Below are positions 51,543-59,691 of a stretch of DNA of 64,000 nt, in pieces (position 1 is the first letter of the stretch; every line of letters begins with the position of its first letter). A program made the translations under genes and the position numbers. The stretch covers positions 62,001-126,000 of the forward strand of contig NZ_SOHA01000041.1 in the NCBI RefSeq assembly GCF_004403065.1, given 5' to 3'. The DNA comes from Cryobacterium cryoconiti. GTDB taxonomy: Bacteria > Actinomycetota > Actinomycetes > Actinomycetales > Microbacteriaceae. Below the pieces are notes generated by a model. That model was not told the DNA's origin and did no database searches. It saw only the letters and a program-made list of their open reading frames with translations.

Positions 51543-52478
51543 TTGAACCACTCGATTGCGTTGGCACTGGGCCTCCTCCTCGCGGCGTTCGTCCTGAGCG
51601 CGTCGCCCCTGATGGCCGCCTCAGCTGCGCCGTCGTCACCGGACGTCAACCAGTGCAACGGCACCGACAACGTCGGAGGCCAGGCTGTGGTGTGTGATAT
51701 CACCATCACCAACAACTACGACCTGGACGCCAACACGACCAGTTCGACCGTGACCACGAGAGAATGCCACGGCTTCGCCGGCGCTCCGCCATCGATCACC
51801 TGCGAGACCCTGACCGAGTCCTATCCGCAGCTCACGCTGACGGCCACGCAATGCAACGGCTCCGGCAACAACGGTGGCTCGAACGTCATCTGCAATGTCT
51901 CGATCATCAACAACATCACAGGCTCCTTCACCACCACCGCCGCGACCGTCAACCAGTGCCTCGAATCAGGTACCGGCGGCGGCACCCAGCCGACGGTGGA
52001 CTGCGACCCGCTGCAGAACACCAACCTGGCCACCGCCACCATCGTCCAGTGCAACGGCTCCGGTAATGGCGGCGGCGGCACCGACCGGGTGAACTGCACC
52101 GTCGGCGCGTCAACCCAGACGTCCGCTCTTCCGCTGATCAAGGTCAATCAGTGTGTCGGTTCAGGCACCGGCGGCGGCGCGACCGTGGACTGCTCCACGC
52201 GCCTGACCAACAACGTCGTTCCTGCGGCCGAGATCCCCCCGGTCGACACTGAGACCGACACGCCAACCGAGTCCGAGACCGAAACAGATACCGTGATCGA
52301 GACGGAGACGGCGTCCCCGATGGTGGCTCCCATCGTCGCGGCCGCTCCCGAACTCGCCGCGACCGGCGTCGACTCGGCTCCACTGCTCATCTCCGTCGGC
52401 ACAGGCTTCCTGCTCCTCGGAGTCGGTGCGCTCCTGGCCATGCGGCGCACCGTCGCGCGCCCGGTCCGACAGGACTGA
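51543..52478 (+). CDS. Secreted Cys-repeat surface protein with LAATG sorting signal
   Basis: A ~311-residue predicted secreted protein. A signal peptide (hydrophobic LALGLLLAAFVLSA, cut near AASA) precedes six irregular repeats of a Cys-(12-14 residues)-Cys unit, the best of form QCNGSGNxGG...C followed by a beta-like stretch ending NN. A Thr/Glu-rich spacer (~ETETDT), then LAATG, a hydrophobic helix and a basic tail (MRRTVARPVRQ) form a sortase signal of the LAxTG (class E) type. TTG 51543 is the first usual start codon but lacks an SD. The frame is open further up to an ATC at 51489 preceded by AAAGGGGG, which may be the true start. Confidence 0.78.
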   Translation: MNHSIALALGLLLAAFVLSASPLMAASAAPSSPDVNQCNGTDNVGGQAVVCDITITNNYDLDANTTSSTVTTRECHGFAGAPPSITCETLTESYPQLTLTATQCNGSGNNGGSNVICNVSIINNITGSFTTTAATVNQCLESGTGGGTQPTVDCDPLQNTNLATATIVQCNGSGNGGGGTDRVNCTVGASTQTSALPLIKVNQCVGSGTGGGATVDCSTRLTNNVVPAAEIPPVDTETDTPTESETETDTVIETETASPMVAPIVAAAPELAATGVDSAPLLISVGTGFLLLGVGALLAMRRTVARPVRQD

Positions 52479-52497
52479 CCGGTTCGCTGAACAGCGC

Positions 52498-52541
52498 AAA
52501 ACGCGCCCACCTTCCCGTCGGGAAGGTGGGCGCGTTTTTTT
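52498..52541 (+). terminator. Intrinsic terminator after the surface-protein gene
   Basis: Perfect 20-bp arms (52498-52517 and 52519-52538, GC core CGCGCCCACCTTCCCG) are followed by seven T. It starts 20 bp after the stop. This is the clearest rho-independent terminator in the window. Confidence 0.93.
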
Positions 52542-52591
52542 GGTGCCCGGCACCTGCTCGCGCCGGCCCGGACCGCGTGGGACTATGAGTC

Positions 52592-53017
52592 ATGGAAACC
52601 AACGACCTGTATCCGGTTCAGAATCTCACCGAGGACGACTGCTGGGATCTCCTGATCTCGTCCAGTTTCGGGCGACTGGCGCTGAGCATCTCCGGTGAAC
52701 CGGACATCTACCCGGTGAACTTCGTTGCCGTGGACAAGCGTCTGCTGTTCCGCACCGCCGAGGGCACGAAACTCCTCGAGCTCACGGTGAACAATCGGGT
52801 CGCCTTCGAGACGGACGGCGTCGGCCGGAGCGAGGCGTGGAGCGTCGTGGTGCGCGGCGAGGCCCGTGTTCTCGAGAAGGAAACCGAGATCGAGGCCGCA
52901 GATCAGCTGCCGCTGCGCCCGTTGATCCCGACCCTGAAGTACATCTACGTTGAGATCGTCCCGACAACGGTCACGGGCCGCCGGTTCCAACTCGGCCCGG
53001 AACCCGACCGATACTAG
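52592..53017 (+). CDS. Pyridoxamine 5'-phosphate oxidase-like flavin-binding protein
   Basis: A 141-residue split-barrel protein of the PNPOx-like superfamily: SSFGRLALSISGEPDIYPVNFVAVDKRLLFRTAEGTKL, then WSVVVRGEARVL. Members bind FMN, F420 or heme; the cofactor here is not known. It is a stand-alone gene with its own start soon after a strong terminator. Two nested hairpins lie between its stop and the convergent gene. Confidence 0.83.
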   Translation: METNDLYPVQNLTEDDCWDLLISSSFGRLALSISGEPDIYPVNFVAVDKRLLFRTAEGTKLLELTVNNRVAFETDGVGRSEAWSVVVRGEARVLEKETEIEAADQLPLRPLIPTLKYIYVEIVPTTVTGRRFQLGPEPDRY

Positions 53018-53123
53018 GCGCAGGTGTTTCGAGCCCAGGCTCGGTGTCGTCCTGATCAGCGTGCCGAGCTGGGCGGAGCCATCGGCCAGCCGTTCAACGT
53101 GCACCCCCGCCTCGGCGCAGGTT

Positions 53124-53183
53124 GTGGAAGGTGGCGCACGGTAGAACGTGCGCCGGCTTCCACAGGGTGCGCCGCGGCGCACC
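53124..53183. terminator. Two consecutive hairpins between convergent genes
   Basis: First hairpin: 53124-53140 with 53147-53163, a 17-bp stem with two mismatches and a 6-nt loop. Second: an 18-bp perfect palindrome at 53166-53183. Both lie between the converging ends of the PNPOx-like gene and the minus-strand hypothetical gene. There is no T-run, so terminator function is inferred from position. Confidence 0.5.
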
Positions 53184-53191
53184 GGGGCCGG

Positions 53192-53611
53192 TCAGGCCGG
53201 AGAGTCGGCGGTGAGGCTGAGCAGGCGCAGGAGGGCGTCTGCGTAGGCATCCGCGGGGTCAGCGGCGTCGAACGCTTCCGGTGAGCCGGCCAGGTCGACC
53301 GTGACCCGGTAGCGGTCCTCGCCCAGACGGGCCAGGGAGCGGAAGCTGGTGCTCAGCAGGTCGCGCAGCTGGTCCTCGCGGGGAAGCCACAGCGCATCCT
53401 CGAGGGCCAGGGAGTCCAGAGCCCACTCGGTCGTGCCGTTGAAGCCGAGGATGGTGCCCGTGTCGAACTCGTGCGGCTCGATCGTCATGTCACTGACCGT
53501 GAACACATCGCTCTCGAAACCGGTGCGTTCGATTCGAAAGGCGTCTCCGGACAGGGGCCGCCAGCGCAGCCCGGCGTCGGCCAGGGCCCGAGCACTATCG
53601 ATTGAGATCAT
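53192..53611 (-). CDS. Conserved hypothetical protein
   Basis: A 139-residue protein starting MISIDSARALADAGLRW, with SDMTIEPHEFDTGTILGFNGTTEWALDSLALEDALWLPREDQLRDLL. The pattern is acidic, soluble and well formed, and I recall similar proteins in Microbacteriaceae that carry unreliable names such as pilus assembly CpaE. No catalytic motif is visible. It stands between an FKBP gene and convergent hairpins. Function unknown. Confidence 0.7.
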   Translation of the reverse strand: MISIDSARALADAGLRWRPLSGDAFRIERTGFESDVFTVSDMTIEPHEFDTGTILGFNGTTEWALDSLALEDALWLPREDQLRDLLSTSFRSLARLGEDRYRVTVDLAGSPEAFDAADPADAYADALLRLLSLTADSPA

Positions 53612-53690
53612 GAGGCCGACTCCGCCCAGTAGCGTTTTGTGGAGAACGATGTTCCCGGGGCGCTGTCAGCAGCGGATGCGCGCAGTCGCC

Positions 53691-53744
53691 CCGAATAACG
53701 CACGCGCGAATCGACCACGATTCGGGACGATTCGCACGTGCGTG
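53691..53744. repeat. Imperfect palindrome, possible terminator or third repeat family
   Basis: Arms 53699-53714 and 53729-53744 (ACGCACGCGCGAATCG against CGATTCGCACGTGCGT) pair with one mismatch around a 14-nt loop. An alternative 7-bp pairing joins 53691-53697 with 53721-53727. It lies 15 bp after the FKBP stop. Only one copy was seen. Confidence 0.45.
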
Positions 53745-53758
53745 CATCAGCGTGAGGC

Positions 53759-54130
53759 CTAGCGGGTGCCGAGCAGGTCGATCACGAAGATCAGGGTCTG
53801 GCCGGAGAGACGGTGTCCTCCGCCGGCGGGACCGTAGGCCAGGTGCGGCGGGACGACGAGCTTGCGACGTCCGCCGACCTTCATTCCGGGGATACCCTGC
53901 TGCCAGCCGGCGATGAGCTGGCCAAGCGGGAAGTTGATCGACTGGCCGCGGCTCCAGGAGGAGTCGAACTCGTCGCCGGTGTCGTATTCGACACCCAGGT
54001 AGTGCACGTTGACGGTGGCGCCGGGGGTTGCCTCGGCTCCCTCGCCCACCACGATGTCGGTAATGGTCAGTTCCACGGGGGCCGGGCCCTCGGGAGCGTC
54101 GAGTTCGGGCTTGGTATTCAGATCAGTCAT
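53759..54130 (-). CDS. FKBP-type peptidyl-prolyl cis-trans isomerase
   Basis: A 123-residue cytoplasmic single-domain FKBP: TVNVHYLGVEYDTGDEFDSSWSRGQSINFPLG, GWQQGIPGMKVGGRRKLVVPP, LAYGP and a final LIFVIDLLG. Length and motifs are standard. It speeds prolyl isomerisation in folding. ATG 54130 is preceded by a GGATAGGGG purine stretch. Confidence 0.93.
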   Translation of the reverse strand: MTDLNTKPELDAPEGPAPVELTITDIVVGEGAEATPGATVNVHYLGVEYDTGDEFDSSWSRGQSINFPLGQLIAGWQQGIPGMKVGGRRKLVVPPHLAYGPAGGGHRLSGQTLIFVIDLLGTR

Positions 54131-54283
54131 CCCCCTATCCAATCGGATTCGGCGCCCGCACGCACGTCGAGAATTCCCCCTTGCGCGAACGCCTGTACAA
54201 GGCGCACCATGTCAGTAGAACTCGCTGCACCGGGAGAGTTGTCGGCAGTGCCACACCACCGGGGCGGCGAGTCCTTTTGCCCT

Positions 54284-54339
54284 CACACCGGCCCGATCAC
54301 ACCGGCCCGATCACACCGGCCCGATCACACCGGCCCGAT
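54284..54339. repeat. Tandem repeat, four 14-bp units, across the PrsW stop codon
   Basis: Four identical copies of CACACCGGCCCGAT in a row. They cover the last codons and the stop (54311-54313) of the PrsW-like gene and continue past it. Because 14 is not a multiple of three, unit number changes would shift the C-terminal frame. Confidence 0.93.
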
Positions 54340-55531
54340 CCCGCTGGATCAGGCCCAGCAGCTCGGACTCGTCGGCCCGGTCGACGTTGACGAAGGTTCC
54401 GTTCAGCATCCGTTGCCGGGCGAAGGCGAGGCGGGTGGAATTCTGGATGAAATCACGCATCGCCTGTTTGCGGGCCGGTGGCTGCCGGGCTGCCCAGGCA
54501 CGGGCCTGCCGACGGCCGCCGCGGGTGGCCAGCATGCCCACCTCGGCGAGGCTGAACCAGCCTGCCGCCGCGTACTCCCGGAGCCGGAGCGAGGTGACGC
54601 GTTCCTCCTGGCGTCGGAGCACGATCACGACGGCGATCGCGGCCAGGAACAGGGGCACCTGCACGACCAGGTAGTAGACCACGAGCGACTCGCCGGCCAC
54701 GAGGTAGAAGGCGCCGTTCCATACGAAGTGCAGGAACATCGCCGAGACGAACCCCAGCACGATCGTTCCGACGGCCGCCGCCGGGCGCATCCGGGACGCC
54801 AGTCCGCAGGCGATCCCGATGCAGGCGGTGAACATGACGTGCGCGAACGGGGACAGCACACCGCGCACCAGGAACGTGAAGCCCAGGTTCGCGGCGCCGC
54901 CCTCGATCATCGCCACCCCGAAGTACTGGATGTTCTCGGAGAAGGCAAATCCGGCGGCGATTGTCGCGGCGTAGACGACTCCGTCGACGGGCCCGTCGAA
55001 ACGGTGACGGAACACCCAGAAGATCAGCAGCACCCCGGCGCCCTTGGCTGCCTCCTCGACGAGGGGCGCCTGAACGACGGCCGCGGCGAAACCGCCATCC
55101 GTTTCGCTGATCCCGGTGCCGGCCCGGGCCAGTTGCACGCCCAGGTCGAAAAGCAGGGCGGTCACGACGGACACCCCGGCACCCCAGAGGAAGGCGAACC
55201 AGAGGGCCGGTCGCGGTTCCGGTTCCCAGCGGTCGATCCAACGCACCGCGAGCAGGATGCCCAGCAGCGGGATGAGCGCCAGAATCAGGCCGACCAGCAG
55301 CGTGCCGGCACCCAGGAAGGTGGCCAGGTACACGAAGACCAGGAACAGCGCGGCCGCCGCGATGACGATGCCGACGATCGCCAGCGCGACGAGGCCGGGA
55401 CGGGTGCGGCGCACCGGGGCGGTCCAGACCGGACGCACCGGCTGGGCGGCCGGCTGCACGGCCGCCGGCGCGGGGCCGGCCGGATGCTCGTGCGGGGCGG
55501 CGGAGTGCGCCGCAGGAGGCTCGTGGGTCAT
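54311..55531 (-). CDS. PrsW-family intramembrane metalloprotease-like protein
   Basis: A 406-residue membrane protein. After a Pro/Ala-rich N-terminal ~45 residues come about eight helices with PrsW motifs: LVEEAAKG, AFSENIQYF, the His in LSPFAHVMFTACIG and the later His in FLHFVWNGAF. In Bacillus, PrsW cleaves an anti-sigma factor; the target here is unknown and no sigma/anti-sigma pair is adjacent. ATG 55531 has TAGTCT 7 nt upstream. The extreme C-terminus (RAGVIGPV) is encoded by a tandem repeat. Confidence 0.87.
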   Translation of the reverse strand: MTHEPPAAHSAAPHEHPAGPAPAAVQPAAQPVRPVWTAPVRRTRPGLVALAIVGIVIAAAALFLVFVYLATFLGAGTLLVGLILALIPLLGILLAVRWIDRWEPEPRPALWFAFLWGAGVSVVTALLFDLGVQLARAGTGISETDGGFAAAVVQAPLVEEAAKGAGVLLIFWVFRHRFDGPVDGVVYAATIAAGFAFSENIQYFGVAMIEGGAANLGFTFLVRGVLSPFAHVMFTACIGIACGLASRMRPAAAVGTIVLGFVSAMFLHFVWNGAFYLVAGESLVVYYLVVQVPLFLAAIAVVIVLRRQEERVTSLRLREYAAAGWFSLAEVGMLATRGGRRQARAWAARQPPARKQAMRDFIQNSTRLAFARQRMLNGTFVNVDRADESELLGLIQRDRAGVIGPV

Positions 55532-55553
55532 GCCCACCAGACTATCGGCGCGC

Positions 55554-56945
55554 TCAGACCTCGAACATCGTGCCGGGGTTGAGGATCCCGAGCGGGTCGA
55601 ATACGGCCTTGATCTGGCGTTGCAGTGCAAAGCTCTGGTCGCCGAGCTCCTCGGCCAGCCAGCGGCGCTTCAGCTGCCCGACCCCGTGCTCGCCCGTGAG
55701 GGTGCCACCCAGTTCGAGGGCGGCACGGAAGAGCTCACCGGCCGCGGCCCACACCGCCTCGGGCACGACCGGCTCCGCGTTGCCCCGGTGCGGGTCGACG
55801 GGAATCACGAAGTTGGGGTGCAGGTTACCGTCGCCGGCATGAGCCACGGTGGGGATCGGGATGCCCGTGCGGGCGCTGATCTCGGCGATCCGCCCGAACA
55901 TGTCGGCGAGCCGGGATCTGGGCACGCAGACATCCTCGATCAGAACCTCGCCGTGGGCGGCGAGCGCCGGGTGCGCTGCCCGGCGCACCGCCAACAGACG
56001 ATCGGCGGATGCGGCATCACTGGACACGCGCACCTCCCCGCCCGCACCGCGCAGCACGGCCACGGCCTGCTGCGCCTCGGCCTGGCTCGCCGGGCCATCC
56101 GTCTGCACCAGCAGGAACGCACCTCCCGTCGGGACTCCGTCCGTGAGCTCGGGGCCGAGGTAGGCCACGATCAGGGCCAGGGCCACCGGATCGATCAGTT
56201 CCATCACGGCCGGGCGAAGCCGGGCCGCCGTGACGAGAGCGGATGCCGCGGCCGCCTGCGCCACGTCGGGGAACACGGCGCCGATCGTGACGGTCTCGCC
56301 CGCGGGCACGGCCCGTGCCCGCACGGTGGCCTCGACGATCACGCCGAGAGTGCCCTCCGAGCCGGTCAGCAGGGCGGTCAGGTCGTAGCCCGTGACGCCC
56401 TTGACGGTGGCTCGCCCGGTCTTCAGCAGGCTGCCGTCGGCGAGCACCACCGTGAGCGCCAGCACCGCCTCCCGGGTCACGCCGTATTTGGCGCAGAGCA
56501 ACCCGCCCGCGTTCGTGGCGATGTTGCCGCCCACCGTGGAGATCGCCCGGCTCGCCGGGTCGGGCGCGAACCACAGTCCGTGGGCGGCGAGGGCGGCGTT
56601 GAGGTCGCCGTTCAGCACGCCCGGTTCGACCACGGCCAACTCGTCCTCCGGCCGGATCAGGACGATCCGGTTCATTCGCGCGAGGCTCAGCACGATGCTT
56701 CCGTTCGTGCCGCACGCTCCCCCGGCCAAACCCGTACCCGCACCGCGGGTGATCACCGGGATGCGGTCTTCGGCTGCGATGCGCAGCGTGGCCTGCACGT
56801 GCCGGGCGGATGCCGCGTGCACGATCGCGAGCGGCATCCCCGGGGCCACCCATCCCGACTTGTCGGTGCGCGTGGCGGCGAGCTCAGCCGGATCGACGCT
56901 GACGTGGGTGCCGAGCTCGGCCTGTAGGCGCTCCAGTGCGGTCAT
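55554..56945 (-). CDS. FAD-linked oxidase, GlcD/D-lactate dehydrogenase type
   Basis: A 463-residue VAO-family flavoprotein. FAD-binding PCMH domain: [50 protein letters not shown]-terminal cap: [16 protein letters not shown] and [12 protein letters not shown]. It oxidises a 2-hydroxyacid such as glycolate or D-lactate; the exact substrate is not determined. No GlcE/GlcF genes are adjacent. TACTGT lies 6 nt before ATG 56945, with no SD. Confidence 0.9.
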   Translation of the reverse strand: MTALERLQAELGTHVSVDPAELAATRTDKSGWVAPGMPLAIVHAASARHVQATLRIAAEDRIPVITRGAGTGLAGGACGTNGSIVLSLARMNRIVLIRPEDELAVVEPGVLNGDLNAALAAHGLWFAPDPASRAISTVGGNIATNAGGLLCAKYGVTREAVLALTVVLADGSLLKTGRATVKGVTGYDLTALLTGSEGTLGVIVEATVRARAVPAGETVTIGAVFPDVAQAAAASALVTAARLRPAVMELIDPVALALIVAYLGPELTDGVPTGGAFLLVQTDGPASQAEAQQAVAVLRGAGGEVRVSSDAASADRLLAVRRAAHPALAAHGEVLIEDVCVPRSRLADMFGRIAEISARTGIPIPTVAHAGDGNLHPNFVIPVDPHRGNAEPVVPEAVWAAAGELFRAALELGGTLTGEHGVGQLKRRWLAEELGDQSFALQRQIKAVFDPLGILNPGTMFEV

Positions 56946-57043
56946 GGGCCCACAGTACCGGCAGCGACACCGGCACCGCGCCGAGGGTCGGCCGTGGCCG
57001 ATTCCCGCTGGTGCGCGTCCGTCGACGGTGTCAGGCTGGACCG

Positions 57044-58744
57044 GTGACCAGCACCCGCCCCGCCGTGCCCGACCCGGCCTTCGCCGAACGGTACCGTGCC
57101 ATGTCCTCCCGGGACTCCCGCTTCGACGGGCAGTTCATCACGGGCGTGCACTCCACCGGGATCTACTGCCGGCCCAGCTGCCCGGCCGCCACGCCGAAGC
57201 CGTCGAATGTGTCGTTCTACCTGACCAGCGCGGCCGCGCACGAGGCCGGCCTGCGGGCTTGCAAACGCTGCCTGCCCGACGCCGTCCCCGGGTCGCCGGA
57301 ATGGGACATCCGTGACGACCTGGCGGCCCGGGCCATGCGGCTGATCGGAGACGGCCTGGTCGAACGGGAGGGCGTACCCGGGCTCGCCCGTCGCCTCGGC
57401 TACAGCGAGCGCCACCTCACCCGGGTGCTCGTCTCCGAACTCGGCGCCGGGCCGCTCGCACTCGCCCGGGCGCACCGCGCGCAGACCGCCCGGATGCTGT
57501 TGGTCGGCACGGATGTCCCGATCACCGACGTGGCCTTCGCCGCCGGGTTCGGCAGCGTGCGCCAGTTCAACGACACCATCGCCGCCGTCTACGAGCGCAC
57601 CCCGACCGAGTTGCGCCGCGCCTATTCCCCCGCGAAGCCCCCCGGCTGCGAGAGCGCACTATCTGCCCCCTCAGCGTCCCCGAAGGGGCAGATAGTGCGC
57701 TCTCGCGAGGTGGTGGACGGCGGGGGCGGGACGGGGGGCGGGACGGGGATCAGTTTGCAGCTGGTGGCCCGGGCTCCGTTCGACGGGGTGGGGGTGCTGC
57801 GCTTTTTGGCCGCACGGGCGCTCGCCGGGGTGGAGCAGGCGACGGATGCCCGCTACGCGCGCACGCTGCGCCTGCCGGCCGGCCCCGCGACGGTGGAGCT
57901 GACCCTGACGGGGCCGCCGTCCGCACCGGGCGTCACCTGCCGTGCCCGTCTGACCAGCCTCGCCGACCTGGCCCCGCTCGTCAGCCGGGTGCGCCGGCTC
58001 CTGGACCTGGACGCGGATTCGCAGGCGATCGACCGGGCGCTGTCCGGGGACCCGCACCTCGCGGCCGGGGTCGCGGCCACGCCCGGGATGCGCGTGCCCG
58101 GCAGCCTCGACCCGGAGGAAACGCTGTTTCGCGCACTGATCGGCCAGCAGGTGTCCGTGGCCGCCGCCCGCACGGTGCTGACCCGGCTGGCCGAGGCGCT
58201 CGGCGAGCCGCTCCCCGGCGCGGATTCGGCCGACAGCGCGGCCGACAGCGCAGCCGACCGTGACGCGCACACCGCCGGCAGCGCCCAGGCCGGGCACTCC
58301 GCACCTCTCACCCGGTTGTTCCCGACCGCCGAGCGGATCGCGGCCGAGGGACGCACCGTGCTGCGCGGCCCGGCCAGCCGGGTCGACGCGATCATCCGGG
58401 TGGCGGAGGCGCTCCGCACGGGGGACCTGGTGCTCTCGTTCGGTCAGAGCCGGGAAGACCTCGAGAGCCGGCTGATGGCTCTGGCCGGGATCGGGCCGTG
58501 GACGGCCGGCTACGTGGCCCTGCGCGTGCTGGGGACCCCGGACATCCTGCTGACCAGCGACCTGGCCCTGCGGCAGGGGGCCGGGCGGCTCGGCCTGCCC
58601 GCGGATGCCCGCCACCTCGCCCGTCACGGGGCCGCCTGGGCACCGTGGCGCAGCTATGCCGGCATGCACCTGTGGCGCGCGGCGGGCGCCACGACGGGCG
58701 CCACGACGAGCGCCGCGAACCGGGACCTCTCCCCGGCCAGCTAG
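57044..58744 (+). CDS. Ada zinc domain-AraC HTH-AlkA glycosylase fusion (alkylation repair)
   Basis: A 566-residue fusion. Residues ~1-85: Ada N-terminal zinc domain with Cys42, Cys46, Cys73 and Cys76, where Cys42 is the expected methylphosphotriester acceptor. ~90-195: AraC HTH ([23 protein letters not shown]). ~235-340: AlkA N-terminal domain; ~345-560: HhH-GPD glycosylase with [27 protein letters not shown] and Asp in LLTSDLALR. No O6-methyltransferase domain is present. Residues ~202-221 are encoded by a family A palindrome. A second low-complexity insert ([10 protein letters not shown]) splits the glycosylase domain. GTG 57044. Confidence 0.9.
   Translation: MTSTRPAVPDPAFAERYRAMSSRDSRFDGQFITGVHSTGIYCRPSCPAATPKPSNVSFYLTSAAAHEAGLRACKRCLPDAVPGSPEWDIRDDLAARAMRLIGDGLVEREGVPGLARRLGYSERHLTRVLVSELGAGPLALARAHRAQTARMLLVGTDVPITDVAFAAGFGSVRQFNDTIAAVYERTPTELRRAYSPAKPPGCESALSAPSASPKGQIVRSREVVDGGGGTGGGTGISLQLVARAPFDGVGVLRFLAARALAGVEQATDARYARTLRLPAGPATVELTLTGPPSAPGVTCRARLTSLADLAPLVSRVRRLLDLDADSQAIDRALSGDPHLAAGVAATPGMRVPGSLDPEETLFRALIGQQVSVAAARTVLTRLAEALGEPLPGADSADSAADSAADRDAHTAGSAQAGHSAPLTRLFPTAERIAAEGRTVLRGPASRVDAIIRVAEALRTGDLVLSFGQSREDLESRLMALAGIGPWTAGYVALRVLGTPDILLTSDLALRQGAGRLGLPADARHLARHGAAWAPWRSYAGMHLWRAAGATTGATTSAANRDLSPAS
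57648..57706 (+). repeat. Dispersed palindromic repeat, family A, copy 3 (inside Ada-AlkA gene)
   Basis: Perfect 22-bp arms (57648-57669 with 57685-57706) and a 15-nt loop; arm centre GAGAGCGCACTATCTGCCCC. In the orientation set by the loop, it lies opposite to copies 1 and 2 on the chromosome. Relative to its host gene it is in the same orientation and frame as copy 1. Confidence 0.88.
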
Positions 58745-58753
58745 CCTGAAGAG

Positions 58754-59629
58754 GTGAAATTCGCCCACCTCAGAGTTGAAGGTCAATCCACTCCGCGTCT
58801 CGCCGCCGTTTTCGACGAGGCTGCCCTGTTCCTCGACGAGATCATGGACGAGGCCCCCCGCGACCTGCAGGACCTGATCGAAAAGGGCTCCGACGAGTAC
58901 GACCGGGTGCGTGCCCTGAGCCAGAACGCCGCAGCGCAGGGAGCCACCCTCACCCCGCTCAGCGAACTGCGCTACTCGTCCGCCGTGCTGCGCCCGCCGC
59001 AGATCATCGCGATCGGCGCGAACTACGCCGCCCACTCCTCCGAGCTGAAACTGCGCGTCGAGACGGCCGCGACCGTGTTCTCGCTCTGGCCCAACTCCCT
59101 CACCGGGCATGAAGCCACGATCACGTGGCCGACCGATCTGACCGGCCAGGTCGACTACGAGGCCGAACTCGGCGTGATCATCGGCACGGCCGCCCACCAC
59201 GTGTCGGTGGCGGACGCACTCGATCACGTCTTCGGCTACACGGTCGTCAACGACATCACGGCGCGCGACCTGCAGTTCTCCGAAGCGCAGTGGTCACGGT
59301 GCAAGTCATTCGACGGCTTCACTCCCACCGGGCCGGTCGTCATCACGGCCGACCAGATCGCCGACCCGCAGGACCTGTGGCTCACCACCCACGTCGACGG
59401 CCGCGTCCTGCAGGATGCCTCGAGCGGTGACATGGTGCGCTCGGTCGCCGAGATCATCTCCTACCTCTCCAGCACCGCCACCCTGCTGCCGGGCACGCTG
59501 ATCTCCACCGGCAGCCCGGGTGGCGCCGGCTACAGCCGCAAGCCGCCGGTCTTCCTGCGCGACGGCTCGACCGTGACGATCACGATCGACAAGATCGGAT
59601 TCCTGACCACGCACTGCCGCGCGATCTGA
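58754..59629 (+). CDS. Fumarylacetoacetate hydrolase-family protein
   Basis: A 291-residue FAH-fold protein: IIAIGANYAAHSSE, the metal-binding EAELGVIIG and VVNDITARDLQ, KSFDGFTPTGPV, and LISTGSPGGAGYSR. It probably hydrolyses or decarboxylates a 2-oxo/acylpyruvate metabolite; the substrate is not clear. GTG 58754 lies 6 nt after TAGCCT, again fitting leaderless initiation, and only 9 bp after the AlkA stop. Confidence 0.88.
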   Translation: MKFAHLRVEGQSTPRLAAVFDEAALFLDEIMDEAPRDLQDLIEKGSDEYDRVRALSQNAAAQGATLTPLSELRYSSAVLRPPQIIAIGANYAAHSSELKLRVETAATVFSLWPNSLTGHEATITWPTDLTGQVDYEAELGVIIGTAAHHVSVADALDHVFGYTVVNDITARDLQFSEAQWSRCKSFDGFTPTGPVVITADQIADPQDLWLTTHVDGRVLQDASSGDMVRSVAEIISYLSSTATLLPGTLISTGSPGGAGYSRKPPVFLRDGSTVTITIDKIGFLTTHCRAI

Positions 59630-59691
59630 CCGGGCGCACAATGTCCGAACAGCACGACAGCTGCGCTCCCACGCGAAGGAAGGCAGGCCGG

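Noticed and set aside
54284-54339. Short CRISPR-like array
   Set aside because: The 14-bp units are directly adjacent with no spacers and no cas genes are near, so it is a simple tandem repeat.
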